Shown: positions 8,319 through 17,345, counted from the first letter of the stretch. The stretch: 50,913 nt of DNA from an uncultured Bermanella sp. (GCA_913058575.1 CAJXRF010000041.1:1-50913), one strand, 5' to 3'. Numbers and translations: made by a program. The notes: generated by a model from the sequence alone, not told the origin.

Positions 8319-9869
8319 ATGACACATTTTGATGCCATTGTGATCGGCGCAGGTAACGCGGGATTAACCGCGGCCACTACGTTACAACGAGGTGGCGCAC
8401 GCACTTTGTTACTAGAAAGACATAACATTCCCGGTGGCTGTGCCACTTCTTTTGTACGCGGTGAATTTGAATTTGAAGTGGCGTTGCATCAGCTCAGCGG
8501 CATGGGCACAGATGACAAGCCCTTTATCATGCGTAAAATTTTTGCCCAGTTAGGCATCATGGATAAGCTTGAAGTAGTGCACGAGAAAGAACTGTATCGC
8601 ATCGTTAAACCCGGTAAAGACGGTCACGATATTGATGTAACTTTGCCTGCCAGCTGGACTGGTTTAAAGAACACTCTATGTGACACCTACCCTGAAGAAA
8701 GCGACAACATTAAGGGCTTCTTAAAATTATGTGAAACCCTGACACTTGAGTGCTTCATGATGTTGCCTAAAGTACAAAAGGCCAACGATGAAGCCATGCT
8801 TAAAGCCTCTTGTCCTAATTATGCAAAATACGGTTTTAGTTCTGCTAAAGCCGTTCTGGATGAATTCTTTGAAAACCAAGAATTAAAATCGGTGATCGCC
8901 GCTTACTGGTGCTACATTGGCTTACCACCAAAGGACATTCAATTTCCTGATTTAGCCATGATGCTATACGCCTATGCGGCATTTAAACCTTGCCATATTA
9001 AAGGGGGCTCACAAGCGATTTCTAGTGCCTTATTAGAATCTTTTATGGAAGCTGGCGGTGAAATTCGTTTTAACTGTGGTGCCGAAAAAATTCTTACCGA
9101 AAACGACAAAGTGGTGGGCGTGCGCACCGAAACCGGTGAAGAATTTAGTTGTGAAAGTGTTATCTCCAACACCAGCCCCATTCATACTTTCAATGAACTA
9201 CTGGATACTGAAAAAACACCCCAGCAAGCTTCACAAGATATGAAGTCCCGCCGCTTAGGCACCTCGGCTTTTGTTTTATACTTAGGGCTTGATTGCAGCC
9301 CCTCTGATATAGGCGTCACCGCGGCATCTAACTTCGTCATCGACAGTATTGACGAAGAAAAAGCCTATGAAACCATGCAGGGCATTATTGACCCTACCCA
9401 TACTATGCTCACCTGTTATAACTACGACGACCCAAGTTTTGCACCACCGGGCAAGTCGGCATTGTCTGTTTTGTGTTTACAATACGGCGCCCCTTGGGAA
9501 GATATCCCTGCTGAGGATTACGCAAAAACCAAATATGAATTTGCCGAAAAACTAATAGATCACGTTGAACGTGTCTTCCCGAATATTCGTAAAAATATTG
9601 AAGAAGTGGAAGTGGCCACACCATTAACCATGATGCGTTACCTAAATACTCCAGGTGGCGCCATTTATGGCTTTAACCAAAATATGCAAGACGGTGTGTT
9701 ATTCCGTGACCGTATTGATGCCATTCAGGGTCTATACATGGCCGGTTGTTGGAATGGCATGGGGGGCTTTCAGCCAACCTATATGATTGGCGAAAGCACA
9801 GGGCGCGCCGTTATTAAAAAATTAAAAAAAGCAGCACAACTAAAAAAAGAGGCCACTGCCAATGCCTAA
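8319..9869 (+). CDS. FAD-dependent oxidoreductase, phytoene desaturase/retinol saturase-like
   Basis: This 516-residue flavoprotein belongs to the CrtI/RetSat-like NAD(P)/FAD oxidoreductases. The N-terminal dinucleotide-binding motif is GAGNAG (residues 10-15), followed by the ERHNIPGGCATSF segment typical of this family. The C-terminal FAD segment (AGCWNGMGGFQPTYMIGEST) is also clear. Family members desaturate, saturate or isomerise isoprenoid and other polyene lipids. No carotenoid genes such as crtB or crtE are nearby, so carotenoid synthesis is not supported. The start has AGAGGG before it. The last eight bases overlap the reductase gene, implying translational coupling and a shared reaction. 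The lipid substrate is unknown; nearby acyl-CoA ligases suggest a fatty or isoprenoid acid. Confidence 0.85.
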   Translation: MTHFDAIVIGAGNAGLTAATTLQRGGARTLLLERHNIPGGCATSFVRGEFEFEVALHQLSGMGTDDKPFIMRKIFAQLGIMDKLEVVHEKELYRIVKPGKDGHDIDVTLPASWTGLKNTLCDTYPEESDNIKGFLKLCETLTLECFMMLPKVQKANDEAMLKASCPNYAKYGFSSAKAVLDEFFENQELKSVIAAYWCYIGLPPKDIQFPDLAMMLYAYAAFKPCHIKGGSQAISSALLESFMEAGGEIRFNCGAEKILTENDKVVGVRTETGEEFSCESVISNTSPIHTFNELLDTEKTPQQASQDMKSRRLGTSAFVLYLGLDCSPSDIGVTAASNFVIDSIDEEKAYETMQGIIDPTHTMLTCYNYDDPSFAPPGKSALSVLCLQYGAPWEDIPAEDYAKTKYEFAEKLIDHVERVFPNIRKNIEEVEVATPLTMMRYLNTPGGAIYGFNQNMQDGVLFRDRIDAIQGLYMAGCWNGMGGFQPTYMIGESTGRAVIKKLKKAAQLKKEATANA

Positions 9870-11043
9870 TTCAGCCGAAAACGCCACCAAAAGTAACGTC
9901 TTACATGCCGTAAACGGTTATCAAGATGTGATTGATAGCAAACAAATTCTTGAAAAAAGTGGCACCGACTTTACAGAAAATAAATGGGCAGTGGCCAACA
10001 CCATCGCCAAGCTTCATCCTAAGCGCTTGCAGTTAAAAGTAGTAGAGATCATTCAAGATACGCCTACCACTAAGACCTTGCGTTTTGAATCTACCTCGCA
10101 ATCGTTGCCACCCTTTCAAGCTGGGCAATATATAAACCTGTTTGTGAATATTAAAGGGGTTGAAACTGCGCGACCTTACGCTATTTCATCTGCGCCACAA
10201 ACCCGCGGTCATTACGATTTAACCGTTAAGCGTGTAGAACCCGGTTACGTTACCCATTATTTATTGGATGATGTAAAAGTGGGCGATACTTTCACTAGTA
10301 CTAGCCCCATGGGCAGCTTTTATTACAACCCTTTATTCCACGGCACCGACCTTGTCTTTTTAGCGGGCGGTTCAGGTATTGCCCCGGCATTAAGTATTAT
10401 CAAAGACATAGCCGCCCGTGACGGTGACTTTAAATTTCATTTAGTCTATGCCTCTAGTTATGAAGATGACGTGATCTTTGATGATCAGATCAAAGAATTG
10501 GATGAGAGGTTCGATTTTTTAACCGTCAGTAAAGTAATTTCTCGCCCCACTGAAAACTACAAAGGCTTAACAGGTCACTTGAATGCTAAGTTTTTAACTC
10601 AGTTACTGGGCCCTATGAAAGACAAGATGTATTACATATGTGGCCCTACTAGTTTTCATAATTTCTGTGAAGATCAATTGGCTTCATTAAATGTGAAGTC
10701 TCGGCGTGTGCGCATTGAGTGCAATGGCCCACCAAAGAATCCAGAAAATCTACAAGGTTGGCCTGCGGGCTTAATCGCCACCGATGAAGTGACTGTTACC
10801 ATTAAAGGAAAAGGCAGCTTTAAAGCCCGTGTAGATGAGCCATTACTGAACAGTATGGAGCGTAACGGTTACACCACTGAAAATGCTTGCCGCTCTGGTG
10901 AATGCAGCTTATGCCGCGTTAAAGTGACCAAGGGTTCTGTACTTAATCCACCAGAAGCGCACCTACGTGAAACAGACGAGCGATATGGTTGGACACACTC
11001 TTGTGTGGCCTTCCCTGTTGAAGACATTGAAATCATTGTTTAA
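9862..11043 (+). CDS. Ferredoxin reductase-like electron transfer protein (FAD, NAD(P), [2Fe-2S])
   Basis: This 393-residue protein has three domains in order. An FAD-binding FR-type barrel contains RPYAISS (residues 104-110). An NAD(P)-binding domain contains GGSGIAP (169-175) and a YICGP segment near 258-262. A C-terminal plant-type [2Fe-2S] ferredoxin has Cys 343, 348, 351 and 381 (C-x4-C-x2-C-x29-C). This order matches reductases such as Hcr and hydroxylase/demethylase reductase components. About 55 extra N-terminal residues precede the FAD barrel. It overlaps the oxidoreductase gene by eight bases and ends at a strong terminator, so it most likely passes NAD(P)H electrons to that flavoprotein. 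That partnership is inferred from gene overlap only. Confidence 0.9.
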   Translation: MPNSAENATKSNVLHAVNGYQDVIDSKQILEKSGTDFTENKWAVANTIAKLHPKRLQLKVVEIIQDTPTTKTLRFESTSQSLPPFQAGQYINLFVNIKGVETARPYAISSAPQTRGHYDLTVKRVEPGYVTHYLLDDVKVGDTFTSTSPMGSFYYNPLFHGTDLVFLAGGSGIAPALSIIKDIAARDGDFKFHLVYASSYEDDVIFDDQIKELDERFDFLTVSKVISRPTENYKGLTGHLNAKFLTQLLGPMKDKMYYICGPTSFHNFCEDQLASLNVKSRRVRIECNGPPKNPENLQGWPAGLIATDEVTVTIKGKGSFKARVDEPLLNSMERNGYTTENACRSGECSLCRVKVTKGSVLNPPEAHLRETDERYGWTHSCVAFPVEDIEIIV

Positions 11044-11060
11044 CGATTGTGCTTAATTAA

Positions 11061-11107
11061 AAATACGCGGCACTTAAAATTTTGATTTTAAGTGCCGCGT
11101 ATTTTTT
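11061..11107 (+). terminator. Rho-independent terminator after the oxidoreductase/reductase pair
   Basis: A 20-bp perfect stem starts AAATACGCGGCAC. It closes over a TTTG loop and is followed by a T-run just downstream of the reductase stop codon. It separates this pair from the FATP-type ligase, which therefore likely has its own promoter. Confidence 0.92.
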
Positions 11108-11183
11108 GCATTCTACATAAAAGGTATCGCCTAAAAAATCGCGCTGATTAAAAATAAATAACAATAAAAATAAAGGATCAACC

Positions 11184-13013
11184 ATGAGCCAAGCAGACGT
11201 TATTAGCACCACACAAATTATTAAGAAAGTCCCCACACTTATTTCTCACCTTCCTCATATGCTACGAGGCATTCGCATCACCAATAACACCAACAAGAAA
11301 AAGGTGGTGGGGTTAGGATTATGCTTTGAAAAAGCGGTCAAAAAGAACCCACAAGGGTTAGCGATACTCTATCAAGATAGAGCCATTGACTATCAAACGC
11401 TCAATGAATGGAGCAATCAAATAGCCCATTACTTAATCAGTAAAGGCATGAAAAAAGGCGATTGCGTGGCGGTGTTAATTGAAAATCGCCCTGAGCTATT
11501 GGCCACCGCGTTTGCCTGTGCAAAAATTGGCGTAGTCAGTGCCATGCTTAACACCTCTCAAAAGGGTAAAGTGCTTACCCACAGTATTAATCTGGTAAAC
11601 CCAAAATTTATCTTCGCTGGTGAAGAGTGTCTTGATGCTTACCAAGATATTCGCTCTCACACTAATATAGAAGATAGTAACCACTTATATTTGGCCGACC
11701 TTGATACTCTAAATAGCGCTTATGCAGCCCCAAAAAACTGGTTAAATTTATCAGCAGAAATTGCTTCTCACTCAAAAGACAATCCCAAGCAAACTCACAA
11801 TATTTTCAGTGAAGATCCATGTTTCTACCTTTATACCTCAGGCACGACCGGTTTGCCCAAAGCGGTAGTGTTTAATCACGGGCGCTTTATGAAAGTATAT
11901 GGCTCGTTCGGAGTCACCGCGGTTCGGCTTAAAAAAAATGACCGCATGTATGTGCCTCTGCCTTTTTACCATGCCACAGCCTTGGGGGTATGTTTAAGTT
12001 CGGTGATCGCTGGCAGTGCCACACTGATTTTAAGCCGTAAATTCAGCGCCAGCCAGTTTTGGAAAGACATTAAAAAACACGGTGCCACCTCTTTTGGTTA
12101 CGTGGGTGAATTATGTCGCTACTTGGTCGAGCAACCTATTGAAAGCAACGAACATGATCACAAGGTGCGCATTATTGTCGGCAATGGATTACGCCCTTCT
12201 ATTTGGAAAAAATTCAAAGGCCGCTTTGGCATAGAAACCGTCATGGAGTTTTACGGTTCCAGTGAAGGCAATATCGGCTTTACCAACCTTTTAAACTTTG
12301 ACCAAACAGTAGGCATGAGCCCTTTTCCCTATGCCATAGTTAAGTACGACAAAGACAAGGATGCCCCTTATAAAGACAAAAACGGCAAACTTGTAAAAGT
12401 GGCCAAGGGAGAAATTGGTTTACTCATAGGCCACATTACCGATAAAAATCCCTTCCATGGCTACACGGACCCAGCCAAAACGCAATCTACCATCATGGAA
12501 AACGTATTTGATAAAGGCGATAGGTGGTTTAACACCGGCGACATCATGCGCAACATGGGTTTTCGCCATGCACAGTTTATAGACCGTACCGGCGACACGT
12601 TTAGGTGGAAAGGAGAAAATGTTTCCACCACAGAGGTTGAGATGCTTTTAGAAGAAGTAGATCAAGTACGTGAGGCCATTGTTTATGGTGTTGAAATTCC
12701 CAATACTAATGGCCGTGCGGGCATGGCTTCGCTTGGCTTAAATGTTCCCCTTGAAGAGTTTGACTTTAAAGCACTGTTAACCCAGCTAAAGCGTAATATG
12801 CCAGACTATTCCATTCCGGTTTTTCTAAGTATCAATAAACAGGTGGAGTTAACCCAAACCTTTAAGCATCTTAAGACACCACTCAAAGAAAAAGGGTTTG
12901 ATCTTAAAAAGAATCAAGACCCTATTTACGTGTGGTTACCTAAGAGTGATCAATACGTGCAATTAACCGAAGCATTACAACAAGCTATAGAACAAGGGGA
13001 TTACCGCTATTAA
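11184..13013 (+). CDS. Long-chain/very-long-chain acyl-CoA synthetase, FATP (ACSVL) type
   Basis: This 609-residue AMP-binding ligase resembles the fatty acid transport protein/very-long-chain acyl-CoA synthetase class. It has YTSGTTGLPKAVVF at about residue 215, YGSSEGNIGFTN in the middle, and the FATP hallmark GDTFRWKGENVSTTEVE in the C-terminal part. It would trap an imported long-chain acid as its CoA thioester. AAGGA is six bases before the ATG. The leader also contains ACAATAAAAATAAA (11161-11174), the same 14-bp block found before both DUF1302 genes, which supports co-regulation. It differs in class from the FAA1-type ligase at 2.5 kb, so the locus may activate two kinds of acid. Confidence 0.9.
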   Translation: MSQADVISTTQIIKKVPTLISHLPHMLRGIRITNNTNKKKVVGLGLCFEKAVKKNPQGLAILYQDRAIDYQTLNEWSNQIAHYLISKGMKKGDCVAVLIENRPELLATAFACAKIGVVSAMLNTSQKGKVLTHSINLVNPKFIFAGEECLDAYQDIRSHTNIEDSNHLYLADLDTLNSAYAAPKNWLNLSAEIASHSKDNPKQTHNIFSEDPCFYLYTSGTTGLPKAVVFNHGRFMKVYGSFGVTAVRLKKNDRMYVPLPFYHATALGVCLSSVIAGSATLILSRKFSASQFWKDIKKHGATSFGYVGELCRYLVEQPIESNEHDHKVRIIVGNGLRPSIWKKFKGRFGIETVMEFYGSSEGNIGFTNLLNFDQTVGMSPFPYAIVKYDKDKDAPYKDKNGKLVKVAKGEIGLLIGHITDKNPFHGYTDPAKTQSTIMENVFDKGDRWFNTGDIMRNMGFRHAQFIDRTGDTFRWKGENVSTTEVEMLLEEVDQVREAIVYGVEIPNTNGRAGMASLGLNVPLEEFDFKALLTQLKRNMPDYSIPVFLSINKQVELTQTFKHLKTPLKEKGFDLKKNQDPIYVWLPKSDQYVQLTEALQQAIEQGDYRY

Positions 13014-13040
13014 GTCGTAGCGTCTTTTCTTGCAGACATA

Positions 13041-13070
13041 AAAAAAACAGAGCCTAGGCTCTGTTTTTTT
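13041..13070. terminator. bidirectional terminator between convergent genes
   Basis: A perfect 30-bp palindrome (A7-CAGAGCC followed by its complement GGCTCTG-T7) lies between the FATP-type ligase (plus) and DUF1329 copy B (minus). It has T-runs on both strands. Confidence 0.92.
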
Positions 13071-13093
13071 ATATCTCTATTTAACTGTAATGA

Positions 13094-14443
13094 TTAACGC
13101 TTACCAGCACGACGCAAAGCTGAAGCGGTAAAGTCTTTACGCTTAACCTTGCTATCAAAGTTAAACGGCTTAGCTTCTTCATTATTAAGCTCAACCAAGT
13201 AACGGCCAGAGAACAAATCATAGTTAGTAACAGATACATACCAAGGGGCATTCGCATCTACAAACTGTAGAGCATGACCTTCTGATGCGCGCCATAGCTG
13301 ACCACGGTTATCATATTGGTCGGCAAGGGCAATCTGCCAGCTATCTTCATCAACGTAGAATGTACGCTTGCCGTATACATGACGCTCGCCATCTTTAAGA
13401 GTGGCTTCCACTTTCCATACACGGTGCAATTCATAACGGGTGTAATCTTGATTGATGTGACCTGCTTGAACAATTTCGCTGTACTTAGCATTGGCATCAG
13501 ACAATTTATATGAATTGTAAGGAATGTACATTTCCTGTTTACCTAACAATTTCCAGTCATACTTGTTAGGGGCACCGTTATACATATCCACTTGATCTGA
13601 GGTACGTAAACCTTCACTTGCCTGACTTGGGGCATCGTAGGCTACTTGAGGAGCACGACGTACACGACGTTGGCCGGCATTATAAGCCCAAGCCATACGC
13701 GGCTGATTCACTTGGTCAATGGTTTCATGCACAAGCAATACGTTACCCGTTAAACGAGCAGGCGACTTAACCGACTGAGTGAAATAAAACAGAATGTTTT
13801 TATCATCTTCAGCGTCATAGCCATCTTTAAGGTATTGCGGTGCGGTTAATTGAGCACGCATTTTAACCGCAGTAAAGTTACCGTTACGTTGCACAGGAAT
13901 TTGCGCCACATTACGCTCAACCGAACCACCACGATAACGGCTCACGTGATTCCAAATAACCTCTAAACCATTTTTTGGAATGGCAAATGGAATGGTTTCA
14001 TCAAAATTAATCATGCCGTTACCGCCGGCGGCAAGTTCAGTATTCACCGCATTTTTCTTGGCTTTATCATAAATGTTTTTAGGGAACGATGCAGTTCTAT
14101 GGGTTTGATAGATTGGCATCTTATAAGTGTCGGGGTACTTGGCAAATAAAGCCAACTGACCATCAGACAACTTATCTTTATATTGATCTAAGTTAGCCGA
14201 GGTTATAGTAAACAGCGGTTTTTCATCGGCGTAAATATTTACCAATGGGTCTGCACCAGTTACTTGTTCTAGTCCGCCTAAATAGCTAGGGATAGTGCCG
14301 CTGGCGTTGGCTTCTTTTTGAGCGCCGTTGTTGGTTAATTCGGTGCCCAATTTGCTGGCTTCTTGCTGGGACACTTTGGCCCAGGCGGTGGTGCTGGCCA
14401 TGGCCAACACAAGTGCTGAAGTGGTAAGAGTTTTAATATTCAA
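13094..14443 (-). CDS. DUF1329 family protein, copy B (periplasmic)
   Basis: This 449-residue DUF1329 protein is a close paralog of the one at 4.3 kb, with nearly the same length and long identical stretches in the C-terminal half. It has a signal peptide ending TTAWA (about residue 22). It appears to start with TTG: AAGGA lies seven bases upstream, and no in-frame ATG before the signal peptide core is available. It is downstream of DUF1302 copy B with a 107-bp gap and, unlike copy A, no obvious attenuator hairpin. The paralogy points to duplication of the whole DUF1302-DUF1329 unit. A periplasmic shuttle for a hydrophobic ligand is inferred from the fold family. Confidence 0.9.
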   Translation of the reverse strand: MNIKTLTTSALVLAMASTTAWAKVSQQEASKLGTELTNNGAQKEANASGTIPSYLGGLEQVTGADPLVNIYADEKPLFTITSANLDQYKDKLSDGQLALFAKYPDTYKMPIYQTHRTASFPKNIYDKAKKNAVNTELAAGGNGMINFDETIPFAIPKNGLEVIWNHVSRYRGGSVERNVAQIPVQRNGNFTAVKMRAQLTAPQYLKDGYDAEDDKNILFYFTQSVKSPARLTGNVLLVHETIDQVNQPRMAWAYNAGQRRVRRAPQVAYDAPSQASEGLRTSDQVDMYNGAPNKYDWKLLGKQEMYIPYNSYKLSDANAKYSEIVQAGHINQDYTRYELHRVWKVEATLKDGERHVYGKRTFYVDEDSWQIALADQYDNRGQLWRASEGHALQFVDANAPWYVSVTNYDLFSGRYLVELNNEEAKPFNFDSKVKRKDFTASALRRAGKR

Positions 14444-14550
14444 AATAATTTCCTTGTTGCGCCATATTCTTTAAAAGAAAGTAAAAATATGACGCCTATT
14501 ATTGTTATTAGTAATGTTTAATTTTTTACACAGTTTATTTTAAATAATTT

Positions 14551-16359
14551 TTAGAATTGCATGCCTATGCTCATAGACGCAAAGTCACGGTCATTAACAA
14601 CGCTGTAATCACCACCCATATATTGAGTGTAAGAGATACTAGCATTATAAGTTTGAAGGTAAGTGGCTTGAACGCTAACACCTAATTTTTGTTGGCCTTC
14701 TTGGAAGTTACCACCTGGATTGGAATAACCTTCAACGTCATCACTCCAAGCGATTGTTGGTTTAAGATTTACTCCTGCAAATACATCAGAGTAATCGGCT
14801 ACTAACCGAGCCCTATAACCCCAAGAACTTTCAGTTGTGAAACCGTCATCAGTAGAGTCGCCTGCTGCTGCACCATATACATCTGAGCGCCCATATTTAA
14901 TTTCGGTATCGCCCTCATCAAATCCATGAATATAGGTATAACCCACTTCACCCACTAGAGCGATACGGCTTGCACCGGCTACCTGATCAAAGAATTTTAT
15001 AGCAGTGACTTGAGCTTGTGAAATATCAAATAATCGGAAGGATTCAATATCGATATCAGCTTCTTGAGTAAGTGCTGTTAATTCAGTTGAACTAGTTGGA
15101 AGTCCAAGTAACGTACTGATAAAAGAAACACCGTGTATTTGTACAGGCGTATCTTTCGAATGACTGACTTCACCAGACAAAGCTACTGAACCTACGTTTG
15201 TCGCGAAACTCATACCGCTAATGATCTGATCTTCAGGGTAGACAACGGCATAACTCGTTTCAGCAGCTGAGCCAATGGCAGCACCTATGGCCATTTGCGC
15301 AGCAGTGGCAGCATCAGCACCGCCAGCTAGTGCAGTACCAAATGTTGTATTGAATAGAGCAGCAGTATCTTGAGTATTACCAACAGCCGCCGGTGCACGA
15401 CTATGAATATTCATGGCATAAAAACCAAATTCAGTATCCCCTAATGCCTCAGATATATAGCGAAAGGCTAAACCAAATTGACCTTCATCAGATGTTTTTT
15501 CTACTCCTTCATCTGATCGCGCTACTGAAGTGAGACCTCCGGCCACACTTACCGTATTACAACCTGGGGCAAGCGTATCACTGGTAGAGAAGTAAGTACC
15601 ACAACCAGGAACTACACTTTCTTGAAATTCTAATTGGTAAAAAGTTTCCATGCTTAAATTATCGGTTAACCCAATATTGGCAAACGCCATATTAACCGGT
15701 AATAAACCTTCTTTAATTTCAGCACCGGGGCGCACAAAAGCGTTAACGTCTACTGGGTTAATGGAATTGACACCACCTCGAATAAAAGTACTTTCACCCC
15801 AACTCACTACTTGCCTACCCAATCGAACATCCAATGGCATATCGCCCACTTCAAATGAGCCGTATACAAATGCATCTAAAATGGTTGCACCTTTAGCTTT
15901 GGAAAGATCATCAAAATCAGAGTCATCTAAGGCTGTGGCCGTATCATCATTAAATTGAAGCGGCGCACCATTTACGCCGTTATTCGCAGTGGTCGGCGTA
16001 TGTCCGTATTCAACTGCATTATTATCTAAGGCTGAATCATACCAATATTTACCACGGACAAAGCCACCGAAATTTTGATAATTAAACTGTAAGTCATGGC
16101 TGCCTTTAACTATTTGTGAAAAAGCATCACCATTTTTATAATTTCGATCACCATCATCACTGTTACCTTGAGCGCCAGTTATAACTTCTCCCTGATCTTC
16201 AACGCGCCAGCTAGACCCCATGGTAATTTGCGAATCAAAGCTGCCTTCAATTTGTCCCAAATTAAATTCAGCACCCTGTGCCTGAGCCGCCATTAATAAT
16301 GGAATGGCTAAAGCCAAATATTTTTTACGACCTAGAAACTGATTGGGTTTTTTCGTCAT
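14551..16359 (-). CDS. DUF1302 family outer-membrane protein, copy B
   Basis: This 602-residue outer-membrane beta-barrel protein is paralogous to the one at 5.8 kb. The signal peptide (LGRKKYLALAIPLLMAAQAQG) and the first mature residues nearly match copy A, and the chain ends in SIGMQF. It is about 70 residues shorter; most of the difference lies in the middle (about residues 310-430), where copy A has an Ala/Asn-rich insertion. The start ATG follows GGCGGAATACC. The leader contains the shared block TTTATTTTTATTGT (16373-16386, read on the plus strand). A different loop with conserved strands suggests the two copies share one transport mechanism but differ in ligand or phage/antibody exposure. 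Confidence 0.9.
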   Translation of the reverse strand: MTKKPNQFLGRKKYLALAIPLLMAAQAQGAEFNLGQIEGSFDSQITMGSSWRVEDQGEVITGAQGNSDDGDRNYKNGDAFSQIVKGSHDLQFNYQNFGGFVRGKYWYDSALDNNAVEYGHTPTTANNGVNGAPLQFNDDTATALDDSDFDDLSKAKGATILDAFVYGSFEVGDMPLDVRLGRQVVSWGESTFIRGGVNSINPVDVNAFVRPGAEIKEGLLPVNMAFANIGLTDNLSMETFYQLEFQESVVPGCGTYFSTSDTLAPGCNTVSVAGGLTSVARSDEGVEKTSDEGQFGLAFRYISEALGDTEFGFYAMNIHSRAPAAVGNTQDTAALFNTTFGTALAGGADAATAAQMAIGAAIGSAAETSYAVVYPEDQIISGMSFATNVGSVALSGEVSHSKDTPVQIHGVSFISTLLGLPTSSTELTALTQEADIDIESFRLFDISQAQVTAIKFFDQVAGASRIALVGEVGYTYIHGFDEGDTEIKYGRSDVYGAAAGDSTDDGFTTESSWGYRARLVADYSDVFAGVNLKPTIAWSDDVEGYSNPGGNFQEGQQKLGVSVQATYLQTYNASISYTQYMGGDYSVVNDRDFASMSIGMQF

Positions 16360-16716
16360 GGTATTCCGCCGTTTTATTTTTATTGTTTTAAACTGGTTTT
16401 AAGTTTGATTGATTTTTTTTGTTTTTATAAATGCAACCTAACCTATTGCCGTATTAAATTGACACAAGCAAAAATTGCACACAATAGACATTGTCATAAA
16501 CCCCTTGGCCATAATCACAATATCACCCCTAGTGAGTAGTCGTGAATGGCCATACAGATCTAGTCAATTATTCTTATGTAATTTTTAGATACAAACGGAC
16601 AGATTTCTAAATTTTATGTAATTCATAGACACGTAAAGTTACACAAAGTTACATATTGAAAGTGAGATGTGATGCACTACACTTTATGTAGTCATGCCAA
16701 TTACAGGGAGTATAAA
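16360..16716. promoter_or_regulatory. divergent control region with direct repeats
   Basis: No gene is seen. TTATGTAATT occurs at 16574-16583 and 16614-16623, 40 bp apart, with partly matching flanks. A tandem AAAGTTACAC/AAAGTTACA lies at 16635-16653. These precede the coiled-coil protein gene. The part next to DUF1302 B carries the shared leader block at 16373-16386. Confidence 0.5.
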
Positions 16717-17301
16717 ATGGCAAATAAAGACGAACGTCTCATTAACCGTGGTCCCCGTGAAGACGATGAAGAAGAAACCAAGCCAGAACCTTTTTATAAA
16801 AGCAGCACTTTTATATTAGTACTAAAAATCAGTTTATATTTTGGCGTAATCAGTGCACTTCTTACTGGCATGATTTTAACCAATTTACGTTTGGGCACAT
16901 TAGAAGAACGCATTGCCACCACTCTTTCCACGTTTAAAACCCTCACTGAACAACAAGAAATTGTGGTCACCAATTTAAAGCAACTTACCGACTCCCATAA
17001 ATTGTTGGAAAAACAAGTATCTACTTTAGATTTAGAATCTTCCAAAGGTGAGTTAAGTACCGCGCTTAAAATATTGGAAACACAAAGTAAAAATATCGAT
17101 AAGCAATTGGCCGTCACTCGCAATGGCATGGTCAGCCTTGCTAGAATGGTGAAAGGTAGTCGCGTATGGCAAGAGGATTATAAAGGCCAATATAAAAGTT
17201 TATTTGACGCCAACAAAGTCCTCAAAGCGGAAATAAAATCCTTACGTGGTGTTCAAGAAACCGATAAACCGGAGTTCCGCTATTTAGAAATGGACTTTTA
17301 A
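16717..17301 (+). CDS. Membrane-anchored coiled-coil protein of unknown function
   Basis: I do not recognise this family. The protein has about 194 residues: an acidic N-terminal tail (DDEEETKPE), one transmembrane helix at roughly residues 31-53 (FILVLKISLYFGVISALLTGM), then a heptad-like coiled coil to about residue 140 and a short C-terminal tail. The N-terminus is probably cytoplasmic and the coiled coil periplasmic. The start is placed at 16717 because AGGGAG ends six bases before it; the frame is open from 16669 but without such a site. A structural or scaffolding role in the envelope is possible, but nothing in the sequence proves one. Confidence 0.75.
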   Translation: MANKDERLINRGPREDDEEETKPEPFYKSSTFILVLKISLYFGVISALLTGMILTNLRLGTLEERIATTLSTFKTLTEQQEIVVTNLKQLTDSHKLLEKQVSTLDLESSKGELSTALKILETQSKNIDKQLAVTRNGMVSLARMVKGSRVWQEDYKGQYKSLFDANKVLKAEIKSLRGVQETDKPEFRYLEMDF

Positions 17302-17345
17302 AGCAGCTTTACCCCTGCCACACCTTAAAGACTTCACATCACCAC

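Noticed and set aside
8319-9869. carotenoid biosynthesis gene crtI
   Set aside because: The family resemblance is real, but no crtB, crtE or crtY partner is present and the genes around it concern lipid uptake and CoA activation.
15650-15958. 102-codon frame opposite the DUF1302 B gene
   Set aside because: It is antisense to a clear beta-barrel gene, with no ribosome-binding site and a low-complexity Ser/Pro-rich product.
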